Source: Phaeodactylibacter xiamenensis (GTDB lineage: Bacteria; Bacteroidota; Bacteroidia; Chitinophagales; Saprospiraceae). From it: DNA of 64,000 nt. The number at the start of each line of letters is the position of its first letter. Within the stretch, counting starts at the first letter, position 1. The DNA is taken from positions 80,001 through 144,000 of the forward strand of contig NZ_JPOS01000002.1 in assembly GCF_000759025.1 (NCBI RefSeq), given 5' to 3'. A program made the translations under genes and the position numbers. The notes beneath the pieces are model-generated. The model saw only the letters and a program-made list of their open reading frames with translations. It did not search any database and was not told the origin of the DNA. Positions 17,322-26,432 of this stretch are shown here, piece after piece.

Positions 17322-18800
17322 ATGATCATCAAAGAGGATATCATCAAAATGATATTTGGGTTCAAAGTCAAATATCACCGTCAACAGCTTGGCTTGTCGC
17401 TTGAAGAACTCGCCAAATCGTCCGGCTTATCCAAATCTTACGTTCACGATATTGAAAGAGGTAAAAAATACCCCAAAGTCCAGCGGATTGATGCACTGGC
17501 AAAAGCCCTAGGTGTAGATTATGACTATATGGTCTCGATGCGGGCGTCGAAAAAATTACAACCTATTGTGGACTTGCTTAGCTCAGAATTCATCAAGGAA
17601 TTCCCATTGGATCAGTTTGGCATCAGCCCTGACAAATTATTCGAGCTATTCTCTAATACACCAGACAAGGTGAACGCTTTTATTAATACCATCTTCAAGG
17701 TCACCCGAAATTATCAAATGCAGCGGGAACACTTATATTTAGCAGCCTTACGCTCCTATCAAGATATGTACAACAACTACTTTTTGGAATTGGAACAAGC
17801 CGTACGAAATTTCCGTAAGGAAAATGGCCTGCCCCGCATACTAACTGGCCTGCCAAATGTTTTACGCAAGCTGCTTGAGGAGCGATATGATATAAAAGTC
17901 AACGATCAGTTAATGACTACAGTACCGGAACTGAATGGGCAGCGGTCTTTTTTCCAAGCTAAGAGTCAAACTCTTTATCTTGACGGAAAGCTCACAGACG
18001 CTCAACAAAATTTCCTTTTAGCCCGGGAGCTGGCTTTTCAGTACCTAAACCTATCTACGAGACCTTACTTTACCCGAATTGTACAAATGGACTCCTTCGA
18101 GCGTCTGCTCAGTAACTTCCGGGCATCTTATTTTGCTGTAGCTTTGCTAATGGATGAAGACAGTGTGGTAGAAGATATCCGCAAATTCGCTCAAAAAGTT
18201 AGTTGGTCACCAGATTATCTGCATCAGCTCCTCAGTAAATATAATGCCACACCTGAAACGCTTCTGCAGCGCTGGACAAACCTTTTGCCTCAACATTTCG
18301 GAATCAACGACTTATTCTTCATCCGACTAGTGGGGGCTGAAGGACTACAGCACTTTCGTATGACCAAAGAGCTACATCTCTCTCAAATACACAATCCTTA
18401 TGCCAACCAACTTAACGAACACTACTGTCGCCGCTGGGTGTCTGTAAATATCATAAAACAGCTGAAGTCAGGGCTGAAGCCCACTACTTTACCTATTATA
18501 AATGCGCAGATCTCATCTTACTGGCAAACCGAAAACCGCTATCTGTGCATCTCCATTGCTAAACCGGATTTCCATATCCCTGCTCGGGGGGTCAGTGTCA
18601 CAATTGGGCTGATGGTGAATAGTAGGCTTAGAGAACGTTTCCGTTTCCTCAGCAGTCCTGATCTGGAAACACGCCTGGTGCACACGACCTGTGAGCGCTG
18701 CGGGATCACAAATTGCGAAGCCCGGGCAGTAACACCTGCTTTTCTGGAAGCACAACAGCGCAAAGTGGATATCCTAAAAGCTGGGCAGCAATTACCTTAG
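17322..18800 (+). CDS. RamB/ScfR-type XRE transcriptional regulator (HTH + DUF955 + DUF2083)
   Basis: The 492-residue protein has an N-terminal XRE helix-turn-helix (residues ~12-70; YHRQQLGLSLEELAKSSGLSKSYVHDIERGK). The central part resembles the IrrE/DUF955 peptidase fold (FLLARELAFQYLNL) without an obvious HExxH zinc motif. The C-terminal DUF2083 domain carries a CERCGITNC cysteine cluster. This arrangement defines the short-chain fatty-acyl regulator family, whose members (RamB, and regulators of methylcitrate and glyoxylate genes) respond to acyl-CoA or acetate status. Its position, divergent from aceB-aceA, strongly suggests it controls the shunt. Codon composition is noticeably more A+T-rich than most neighbours. 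An internal ATG at 17349 is an alternative start. Confidence 0.88.
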   Translation: MIIKEDIIKMIFGFKVKYHRQQLGLSLEELAKSSGLSKSYVHDIERGKKYPKVQRIDALAKALGVDYDYMVSMRASKKLQPIVDLLSSEFIKEFPLDQFGISPDKLFELFSNTPDKVNAFINTIFKVTRNYQMQREHLYLAALRSYQDMYNNYFLELEQAVRNFRKENGLPRILTGLPNVLRKLLEERYDIKVNDQLMTTVPELNGQRSFFQAKSQTLYLDGKLTDAQQNFLLARELAFQYLNLSTRPYFTRIVQMDSFERLLSNFRASYFAVALLMDEDSVVEDIRKFAQKVSWSPDYLHQLLSKYNATPETLLQRWTNLLPQHFGINDLFFIRLVGAEGLQHFRMTKELHLSQIHNPYANQLNEHYCRRWVSVNIIKQLKSGLKPTTLPIINAQISSYWQTENRYLCISIAKPDFHIPARGVSVTIGLMVNSRLRERFRFLSSPDLETRLVHTTCERCGITNCEARAVTPAFLEAQQRKVDILKAGQQLP

Positions 18801-18929
18801 TAATACGATATTTCACACAGCCTTATTTAATGAAATGTTCGGCCAGATAGGCTCCAATAAAGAGAAAACTCAAAAGGTGCTGCTGATATTCCTAAGCTTT
18901 AGACTTGATTCGCCACCAGAATTATCAGT

Positions 18930-20765
18930 TCACTTCCGCCGCTTCGCCCCTTCCATAGCAGGGAGCATGGGTGCATTCTTTTCCTGGTACGGCCCCATAC
19001 TGCGGAGAATGGAATCCAGCAGGCCGATCGCCTGAGTGATATAGGCGCCTTTGTTGAGCATGACGCATTCTGCCCGCTGTGCCATTACGGCATCCGTTAT
19101 TTCAGCCCGGCTGGGGATGCCTTTCTTGGCGAGGTTTTCCAGTACCTGTGTAGCCCAAATGTCTGGCAGGTGGGCCGCCTGGCAGAGCGACATAATCTCT
19201 TCCTGTACCCGGCCGATTTGGTCCCAGCCGGCCTCGATGGCCAGGTCTCCCCGGGCAATCATCACCCCGATGGGGTAAACGGCCATGCCTTCTAACAAGA
19301 TGTCAACGAGGTTGTCAAAGCCGGCCTGGGTTTCGATTTTCAGGATGACACCAATGCGGTTGGCTGCACCGAGTTGGCTGAGCTCGTCAATCAAATCGCG
19401 CACGTCTTGGGGGCTGTTGACAAAAGATAAGTTGACCACATCTGCGTGTTCGGCTACGAAGGGCAGGTCTTTGCGGTCTTTTGTGGTCAGGCCACGGATG
19501 CTTAAATTGCTGTCGGGAAAATTGATGCCCTTATCGGCCCGGAGTTTGCCGCCGCCTTCTTTGGTGTGGAGGATTTCGACGTACAATTCTCCGTCTTTTA
19601 CTTTGCGGATAACGCCTTCGATCTGTCCATCGTCGAAAAGTATAGGTTCACCAACTTTCACCTGCTCGAAAACCTCCTCAGAAGTACAGGAGATGTGGGC
19701 GACATCTATGAGCTGCCCATTGTCATCGTATTTGGCAGACTCCCCCAACTCGTTGGAACGGTGAATGCGCAGGATGTCGCCCGTGGTCAGCAAAATGGGG
19801 GCTTCCAATGGCGGCAGCACACCTACGGTCAGCGGACGTGATTTAAGTTTCTTATCGGTAAAGAGCTGACTGCCCTCCCCCAGATAAACGGTACGGTAGG
19901 CTTCGGCAAGACAGCCGTCATCGAGGACCTTCGTAACCCTAAACTGACGCTTCTTATGGCGGGTATCCCGGCAGTACAGTTTGTCGCCAGGTTTCATTTT
20001 CTTGAGCTCTACGGAAGACAGCGGCAGGTGCGGATAAGGCTTGGTGGGGTGCGGAGCCGGGGCGATCCATACTTCCACCGGTTGCTTGACCCGGCCAAGG
20101 CTATCCTTAGGGGTTTTAAAGCGGCGCACCTTAAGGCCGGGTTGCAATTCACCGGTGCGGATTTTGGGGCCTGCGAGGTCCATAGCAACCTGACAGTGGA
20201 CGCCAAGCGCGCGGGAGGCCGTGCGTACATTCGCAATCATCTTCTTCCAGGCTTCGGGCCCGTCGTGGGCGCAGTTGATCCGGGCACAGTTCATGCCTTT
20301 CTGTACCATCTCAAAGACCAGCTCCGGCTGTTCGGCAGCCTCACCGGGTAAGGTTACCATAATGCGGGTACGCCGCCCTTCGGTGCGGTAGCCCAAAAGC
20401 TTCCGGGTATGGGTACGCACAATTTCCTGCGCCTTGGTGATCGTGAGATTGACACGTTCCTTTTCCACGAATTCGCCCAGGAGCAATGCACGGAGTATGG
20501 TGGCGGTTACCGAGAGGCTGGCCATGGTGTGCCCTTCGGCTTTAGCCAGACGGGAAAGCCCCATGCGTCCAAGTTGCTTTTGCAGCTCCCGGATATCAAA
20601 ACTCCGCAAGGTGCGGTAATGAATCAGGTTTTTGGCGGAAGCCAGCAGGTTAGGGTGGATGCGGCTCAGCACCTCAGCGTACTCCAGCTCTTTGGATTGG
20701 GCAGCCCGCTCGATGGTTTCCACCTGCTCTAGCATGGATTGGATATTAGGTTGATCTTGAAGCAT
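18930..20765 (-). CDS. Pyruvate-kinase-like protein with N-terminal extension, no C-terminal regulatory domain
   Basis: The 611-residue protein starts with ~130 mostly helical residues (MLQDQPNIQSMLEQVETIERAAQ ... ) with no family I recognise. A pyruvate kinase barrel follows: RIMVTLPGEA, CARINCAHDGPEAW, MDLAGPKIRTG, then the B-domain insertion, NLSIRGLTTKDRKDL, VILKIETQAGF (catalytic Lys and Mg-binding Glu) and GVMIARGDLAIE. The protein ends soon after the barrel (ITDAVMAQRAECVMLNKGAY), so the allosteric C-domain is missing. The NFSHG motif of true enzymes is altered to NCAHD. It may be a divergent phosphoenolpyruvate-handling enzyme; activity is not assured. The start is 11 bp from the stop of the HD hydrolase gene, suggesting an operon. 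Confidence 0.8.
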   Translation of the reverse strand: MLQDQPNIQSMLEQVETIERAAQSKELEYAEVLSRIHPNLLASAKNLIHYRTLRSFDIRELQKQLGRMGLSRLAKAEGHTMASLSVTATILRALLLGEFVEKERVNLTITKAQEIVRTHTRKLLGYRTEGRRTRIMVTLPGEAAEQPELVFEMVQKGMNCARINCAHDGPEAWKKMIANVRTASRALGVHCQVAMDLAGPKIRTGELQPGLKVRRFKTPKDSLGRVKQPVEVWIAPAPHPTKPYPHLPLSSVELKKMKPGDKLYCRDTRHKKRQFRVTKVLDDGCLAEAYRTVYLGEGSQLFTDKKLKSRPLTVGVLPPLEAPILLTTGDILRIHRSNELGESAKYDDNGQLIDVAHISCTSEEVFEQVKVGEPILFDDGQIEGVIRKVKDGELYVEILHTKEGGGKLRADKGINFPDSNLSIRGLTTKDRKDLPFVAEHADVVNLSFVNSPQDVRDLIDELSQLGAANRIGVILKIETQAGFDNLVDILLEGMAVYPIGVMIARGDLAIEAGWDQIGRVQEEIMSLCQAAHLPDIWATQVLENLAKKGIPSRAEITDAVMAQRAECVMLNKGAYITQAIGLLDSILRSMGPYQEKNAPMLPAMEGAKRRK

Positions 20766-20775
20766 GAGGATGGAT

Positions 20776-21333
20776 TTATTGCTGACGCTGTTTTTCTAAT
20801 TCCTGAGCGGCCCATTTTGCTGTTTGGTCAAACCACTGGTCCAATCGTGGGTGCTCCCCTTTAATAATCGCAGCAATTTGCTCCGAGTTCTTTAGGTAAG
20901 CCTCTTTTTTGTCTAAAGACCAGTCGAGCGGATAAGAAAAAATATCTTCGATGTTGGAAGCTTTATCCGCAAGGCGGATGACCCGGGCGCCACGGCTCAG
21001 CTGAGCAGCGGTTTCCAGCTGCCGTTGTTTACGTACCTCATAGGACAAGCTCATGTCATCGGTGAGCTCAAGGACGATGGCAGCAACTTCATGGCCAAAA
21101 CGTTCGGCCAGTTCCTCCCCCGTCACGTCGGTATCTTCCACGATATCATGAAGCACCGCGGCAAGCAGCAGCGTATCTTCTGTAAACCCACAGCGGTTCA
21201 CCAACCCATTAGTCACTTTAATCAGGTGGTTAATGTAAGGCAGGCGGCTATAGCCTCCGCGGCGGTCGTACTGATGTTTTATGGCGGCAAATTGCAAGGC
21301 CTCTAAAAGTTCCGGAAGCGCAAGTGCGAACAT
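20776..21333 (-). CDS. HD-domain phosphohydrolase, MESH1/SpoT-hydrolase-like
   Basis: The 185-residue protein matches the hydrolase domain of RelA/SpoT proteins: YINHLIKV (first His), HDIVEDTDVTGEEL (HD plus following ED), then RLADKASNIEDI (Asp/Asn). No synthetase, TGS or ACT domain is present, so it resembles stand-alone small alarmone hydrolases such as MESH1. The likely reaction is removal of the 3'-pyrophosphate of (p)ppGpp, which remains an inference. It precedes the pyruvate-kinase-like gene by 10 bp on the same strand. Confidence 0.85.
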   Translation of the reverse strand: MFALALPELLEALQFAAIKHQYDRRGGYSRLPYINHLIKVTNGLVNRCGFTEDTLLLAAVLHDIVEDTDVTGEELAERFGHEVAAIVLELTDDMSLSYEVRKQRQLETAAQLSRGARVIRLADKASNIEDIFSYPLDWSLDKKEAYLKNSEQIAAIIKGEHPRLDQWFDQTAKWAAQELEKQRQQ

Positions 21334-21849
21334 ACTTATTGCTTTTGACTGGTTAAGATAGCAGGATTATCCGGGAATAGAGAAGATCAGAATTAAACCG
21401 CAGGCATGACTTATGTCACTACAAAATCAAGTTTTAATAAGACCGGCATGACCTTATTTTATTTTAAAAAACAACCCTAAGCCAAATCTGATCCCGAAAG
21501 ACCGAATTGACATCCTTTAACAAAAGGCGGGCTTCCTTACCAAATCATCATTTTGAAATCGTATTTACTTCAACTTTTTCAATGGCTATCCCGTTCTATT
21601 AATGGCTTTATATTAGGAATACACTATTCCCTTTCCGTATCTTCGGAAGCTGACAGTCGAGAACCCCTTAAGAAAACCAACTAGTAAAACAGACTGTACC
21701 CTACCAAGCCAACCAAACCAAAACGTAGCCAGGGAAGAGCTAAATCCATTGGCTCCGGTTACAAACTTACCTGGCTTTCCGAATTTACAAGACCCGGCTG
21801 AGGTGGCCACACATTTCAGCTCTATTTTCTGACGCTTACAATTGATCGT
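21334..21849. other. Intergenic region upstream of gltB
   Basis: These 516 bp between the divergent HD hydrolase and gltB hold no convincing gene. Seen: a short direct repeat (GGCATGACYTTA-like at ~21403 and ~21447) and a near-consensus TATCTTCG at 21638-21645 without a well-spaced -33. It is long for this genome and may hold control sites for glutamate synthase, but none can be assigned. Confidence 0.4.
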
Positions 21850-24800
21850 ATGAGTGAACCTCAGCAAAAAGGGCTATATGTCCCGGAACTCGAAAAAGAT
21901 TCTTGCGGTACCGGATTGATCGCCAACCTGAATGGGATTAAATCACATAAAGTCATCGAAGATGCCCTGACCATGCTCACCAATATGGAGCACCGGGGCG
22001 CCTGTGGCTGCGAGCCGAATACAGGCGATGGTGCGGGCATTCTGATTCAGACGCCACACGCATTTTTCGCCAAGAAATGTAAGGAGCAGGGATTTGAACT
22101 GCCCGAATTTGGCAAATATGGCGTGGGCGTGGTCTTCTTTCCGGCCGACCGCAACCTGCGCAGACAGTGCCGGGTCCTTTTTGATGACTATATCGATGAG
22201 CTGGGCTTTGACCTGCTTGGATATCGTAAAATACCTACCGACCACGAGGAACTGGGCGAGTCAGCGGTCTCGGTGGAGCCTCGCATGGAGCAGGTTTTTG
22301 TGGCACCCAAAACCCCTATGGAGCGCAAAGCCCTGGAGCGCAGGCTTTATGTACTGCGTAAGTTCTCCACCCATACCATTCACAATACTTACCCACAGTC
22401 TAAAGATCAGTTTTACCTGGCTTCTTTTTCTTACAAGACGGTGGTTTACAAAGGACAGCTGACCACTTATCAGCTCCGACCTTATTTCCCTGATTTGCAC
22501 GATGAATTGTGTGAATCTGCTATTGCACTCATCCACAGCCGTTTTTCCACCAATACAGTCCCCAAGTGGAAGTTGGCGCAACCTTTCCGGTACATCGCGC
22601 ACAACGGAGAGATTAACACCATCATGGGCAACCTCAACTGGTGGGCCTCTAAGGAAGGGCTGCTCAAATCCACCCTGTTCACAGAGGAAGAACTGGAAAA
22701 GCTAAAGCCTATTTGCGGAGAGAGCCTTTCCGATTCTGCCAACTTTGACAACGTACTGGAGTTTTTGGTCCTGGGCGGTATGTCGCTGCCCCATGCGCTG
22801 ATGCTGATGATCCCTGAAGCCTGGCAGCACGACGAGCAAATGGAGGACTACAAGCGGGCCTTTTACGAATACAACCGGACCATCATGGAGCCCTGGGATG
22901 GCCCGGCTTCCATCTGCTTTACCGATGGGATTCTGCTGGGTGCCACACTCGACCGGAACGGGCTGCGCCCTTCGCGCTATTGCCTGACCGAAGATAATGT
23001 GCTTATTGTAGCCTCTGAAGCAGGGGCGCTGCCGGTAGATCAGAGCAAGGTGGTGACCAAGGGCCGGCTTCAGCCTGGCAAAATCCTCATTGCGGACCTG
23101 GACGAGCACCGTGTTATTGGGGATACGGAGTTAAAAGATGTGATTTGCCAGCGCCTGCCCTATCGGGAATGGCTGGACCAAAACCGGGTGAGCCTTAAAG
23201 ACCTCCCGGTTCAACAGCCTGCCAAAGTGGAATTTGACCAGAATACGCTGCTGCGCAATCAGCAGATGCATGGATTTACGAAGGAAGACCTCAAGGTGGT
23301 CATCGGGCCGATGATTAAGGCAGGCAAAGACCCACTGGGCTCAATGGGCGCTGATACGCCCCTTGCTGTTTTGTCTAAGCAGTCGCAACACCTGGCCAAT
23401 TACTTCAAGCAACTCTTTGCACAAGTGACCAACCCGCCGATTGATCCCATCCGCGAGCGCTCGGTCATGTCACTGTATGCGATGCTGGGCGGCAGCAGCA
23501 ATATTCTGGATATTAATGCAGACCGGGCTAAGTTCATCCACCTTGATTCCCCTCTGCTGACCAATGAAGACCTGAGCAAAGTCAAATACATCAACCACCC
23601 TGACTTCAAGTCTGGCGTAATTGACATCGTATTTAAAGCTGGTAAGCAGGAAGGCCTCCTTCAGGCTGCTATCGACCATGTATGCGGGGTAGCCGAAGAC
23701 CTGGTCCGCAACGGCTCCAATATCCTGATCCTGTCTGACCGGAATGCGGGCCCTTATCAGGCTCCAATCCCGTCCCTCCTGGCTGTAGGTGCTGTGCACC
23801 ATCATCTGATTCAGAAAGGGCTGCGCAGCCTCACTTCCATTGTAGTGGAAGCCGGAGACGTTCGTGAGGCGCATCACTACGCCACGCTCATTGGGTACGG
23901 GGCCAGTGCGATCAATCCATATATGGCCTATGCCTCTATTGCTCAGCTGTATGGCAAAGGGGTATTTGAGGACGGCAAGACGCTGGACGAGGTTATCAAT
24001 ACCTATAATAAGGCTATTGGTAAAGGATTGCTAAAAATCATGTCTAAGATTGGCATTTCCACCCTCCAATCTTATCAGGGAGCACAAATCTTCGAGGTCC
24101 TTGGACTAAATAAAGAAGTAGTCGAGAAATGCTTCCGGGGTTCAATTTCCCGGATTCAGGGCATAGGCTTCGATGGTATTGCGGAAGAAGCCATGGTCAG
24201 GCACCGTATGGCATTTCCGGAAAACGGTGGTCAAAACCCAAGATTGGAAGTGGGTGGGGTATACCAATGGAAGCGCCGTGGAGAAGCACACCTGTTTAGT
24301 CCTCAGGCTATTCATCTGCTGCAGTTTGCTACCCGTACCGGGGACTATAAAACGTATAAAAAATACGCCAGGCTCATAGATGACCAAGCGGAGCAGGCGT
24401 TGACCTTGCGGGGCCTGCTCACTTTCCGCCGGGGGGAGAAAGTCCCACTTAAAGAAGTGGAGCCCGCGGAATCCATCATGACCCGCTTTGCAACGGGCGC
24501 GATGTCCTTTGGTTCTATTTCCCATGAAGCCCACGCTACGCTGGCCGTTGCAATGAATCGGATTGGCGCTAAGAGCAATAGTGGGGAAGGCGGGGAAGAC
24601 GAGGTCCGTTTTGAGCGTAAAGAAAATGGCGACTGGGAACGTTCCGCCATCAAGCAGGTGGCCTCGGGCCGGTTTGGCGTGACGAGCCACTACCTGACCA
24701 ACGCCGATGAGCTACAGATTAAGATGGCTCAGGGGGCTAAGCCAGGAGAAGGCGGACAGTTGCCCGGACATAAGGTGGACGACTGGATTGGACGCGTACG

Positions 24801-26400
24801 GCATTCCACGCCGGGCGTGGGATTAATCTCGCCACCACCACACCACGATATCTATTCGATTGAGGATTTGGCACAGCTCATTTTTGACCTGAAGAATGCC
24901 AACCGAAAGGCCCGGATCAATGTAAAACTGGTTTCCAAAGCCGGGGTTGGGATCATTGCCTCCGGAGTGGCTAAAGCCCATGCAGATGCCATCCTCATTT
25001 CCGGCCACGATGGCGGCACCGGTGCCTCTCCGCTGACGTCCATACGGCACGCCGGCCTGCCCTGGGAGCTGGGGCTGGCGGAAACGCATCAGACTCTCGT
25101 AAAGAACAAGCTACGCGACCGGGTGACCCTTCAGACGGACGGGCAGATGCGGACCGGCCGCGACCTCGCCATTGCCACCCTTTTGGGTGCGGAAGAATGG
25201 GGCGTAGCCACCGCAGCCCTTGTGGTCGAAGGTTGTATCATGATGCGCAAATGCCACATGAACACCTGCCCCGTAGGCATTGCCACACAGGACCCGGAGC
25301 TCCGGAAACGCTTTACCGGTAAGCCGGAACACGTGATTAACTTCTTCCGCTTCCTCGCTGAAGACCTGCGGGAAATTATGGCGAGCCTGGGCTTCCGCAC
25401 GCTCGACGAGATGGTCGGCAAGGTGGAAATGCTAAAGGCGAAGAATAAACCCACCTACTGGAAATACCGTGGGCTGGACCTCAGCCCGATTCTCTATAAA
25501 GAACCGGCAGATGAAAACGTTGGTCAGCACAAAGCTGTAGAGCAGGATCACGGTATTGCTCATGTACTGGACCGGCGGTTGATGGCCACCGCACAGGCTG
25601 CCATCAATCAGGGCAACCGGGTGGAAGCCAGCTTTGATATACGCAATACCGACCGGGCCACCGGGACTATGCTTTCCAACGAGATCAGTAAGCGCCACGG
25701 CGGCAAAGGCCTGCCGGAGGGTACCATACAGTTCCACTTCCGGGGCTCAGCCGGGCAAAGCTTTGCAGCATTCGGAGCACCGGGGCTGAGTTTCCGCCTG
25801 GAGGGCGAAGCGAATGACTACTTTGGGAAAGGCCTTTCCGGGGCGCAGCTGATTGCCGTGCCCGACCGGGATGCGAAATTCACAGCAAGTGACAACATCA
25901 TCATCGGCAACGTAGCTTTCTACGGCGCTACGTCCGGAGAAGCCTATATAAATGGTATGGCGGGCGAGCGGTTTGCGGTACGCAACTCCGGCGTAAAAAC
26001 TGTAGTGGAAGGCATCGGTGACCACGGGTGCGAGTATATGACCGGGGGCATTGTAGTCGTGCTGGGCGATACCGGCAAAAACTTCGCAGCCGGTATGAGC
26101 GGAGGTATCGCCTATATCTATAATCCGGATGGCCACTTCGAACAGCGTGTAAACCGAGGCATGATTGATCTCGATCCTATGGAGGCAGAGGACGTCTCCC
26201 GCCTGCATGCCCTGATTACCAAACACCATAAGCTGACGGGCAGTACCCGGGCAGCCACCCTACTGGCAGACTGGGAATTGGCACAGCAACAGTTCACTAA
26301 GGTCATGCCACGAGATTACAAACGGGTACTCGAAGCCCGGAAAGCCGCTGCTGAAGCCGCTGCGAACACAACGGCAGTAGCAGACAAAAAGGCAGTGTAA
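21850..26400 (+). CDS. gltB: Glutamate synthase (NADPH/ferredoxin) large subunit
   Basis: This 1516-residue amidotransferase moves the amide of glutamine onto 2-oxoglutarate. The class-II glutaminase domain starts after a short propeptide ending at the catalytic Cys19 (EKDSCGTGLIANLNG). A central domain follows, then the FMN-binding synthase barrel (GAMSFGSISHEAH, SNSGEGGED, PPPHHDIYSIEDLAQLI) with the 3Fe-4S cysteines in MRKCHMNTCPVGIATQ. The C-terminal beta-helix domain (FGAPGLSFRLEGEAND, DHGCEYMTGG) is complete. Full family length. gltD follows after 32 bp on the same strand. Confidence 0.98.
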   Translation: MSEPQQKGLYVPELEKDSCGTGLIANLNGIKSHKVIEDALTMLTNMEHRGACGCEPNTGDGAGILIQTPHAFFAKKCKEQGFELPEFGKYGVGVVFFPADRNLRRQCRVLFDDYIDELGFDLLGYRKIPTDHEELGESAVSVEPRMEQVFVAPKTPMERKALERRLYVLRKFSTHTIHNTYPQSKDQFYLASFSYKTVVYKGQLTTYQLRPYFPDLHDELCESAIALIHSRFSTNTVPKWKLAQPFRYIAHNGEINTIMGNLNWWASKEGLLKSTLFTEEELEKLKPICGESLSDSANFDNVLEFLVLGGMSLPHALMLMIPEAWQHDEQMEDYKRAFYEYNRTIMEPWDGPASICFTDGILLGATLDRNGLRPSRYCLTEDNVLIVASEAGALPVDQSKVVTKGRLQPGKILIADLDEHRVIGDTELKDVICQRLPYREWLDQNRVSLKDLPVQQPAKVEFDQNTLLRNQQMHGFTKEDLKVVIGPMIKAGKDPLGSMGADTPLAVLSKQSQHLANYFKQLFAQVTNPPIDPIRERSVMSLYAMLGGSSNILDINADRAKFIHLDSPLLTNEDLSKVKYINHPDFKSGVIDIVFKAGKQEGLLQAAIDHVCGVAEDLVRNGSNILILSDRNAGPYQAPIPSLLAVGAVHHHLIQKGLRSLTSIVVEAGDVREAHHYATLIGYGASAINPYMAYASIAQLYGKGVFEDGKTLDEVINTYNKAIGKGLLKIMSKIGISTLQSYQGAQIFEVLGLNKEVVEKCFRGSISRIQGIGFDGIAEEAMVRHRMAFPENGGQNPRLEVGGVYQWKRRGEAHLFSPQAIHLLQFATRTGDYKTYKKYARLIDDQAEQALTLRGLLTFRRGEKVPLKEVEPAESIMTRFATGAMSFGSISHEAHATLAVAMNRIGAKSNSGEGGEDEVRFERKENGDWERSAIKQVASGRFGVTSHYLTNADELQIKMAQGAKPGEGGQLPGHKVDDWIGRVRHSTPGVGLISPPPHHDIYSIEDLAQLIFDLKNANRKARINVKLVSKAGVGIIASGVAKAHADAILISGHDGGTGASPLTSIRHAGLPWELGLAETHQTLVKNKLRDRVTLQTDGQMRTGRDLAIATLLGAEEWGVATAALVVEGCIMMRKCHMNTCPVGIATQDPELRKRFTGKPEHVINFFRFLAEDLREIMASLGFRTLDEMVGKVEMLKAKNKPTYWKYRGLDLSPILYKEPADENVGQHKAVEQDHGIAHVLDRRLMATAQAAINQGNRVEASFDIRNTDRATGTMLSNEISKRHGGKGLPEGTIQFHFRGSAGQSFAAFGAPGLSFRLEGEANDYFGKGLSGAQLIAVPDRDAKFTASDNIIIGNVAFYGATSGEAYINGMAGERFAVRNSGVKTVVEGIGDHGCEYMTGGIVVVLGDTGKNFAAGMSGGIAYIYNPDGHFEQRVNRGMIDLDPMEAEDVSRLHALITKHHKLTGSTRAATLLADWELAQQQFTKVMPRDYKRVLEARKAAAEAAANTTAVADKKAV

Positions 26401-26432
26401 GTTGATTTTTGAGTTGAAAAAGCAGTTAAAAC

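Noticed and set aside
17169-17384. 71-codon minus-strand frame overlapping the aceB/ramB gap
   Set aside because: Antisense to the regulator start and covers both candidate operators.
18835-19035. 66-codon plus-strand frame after the ramB-like gene
   Set aside because: Mostly antisense of the pyruvate-kinase-like gene end; no similarity.
21613-21867. 84-codon minus-strand frame upstream of gltB
   Set aside because: Overlaps the gltB start and shows no recognisable domain.
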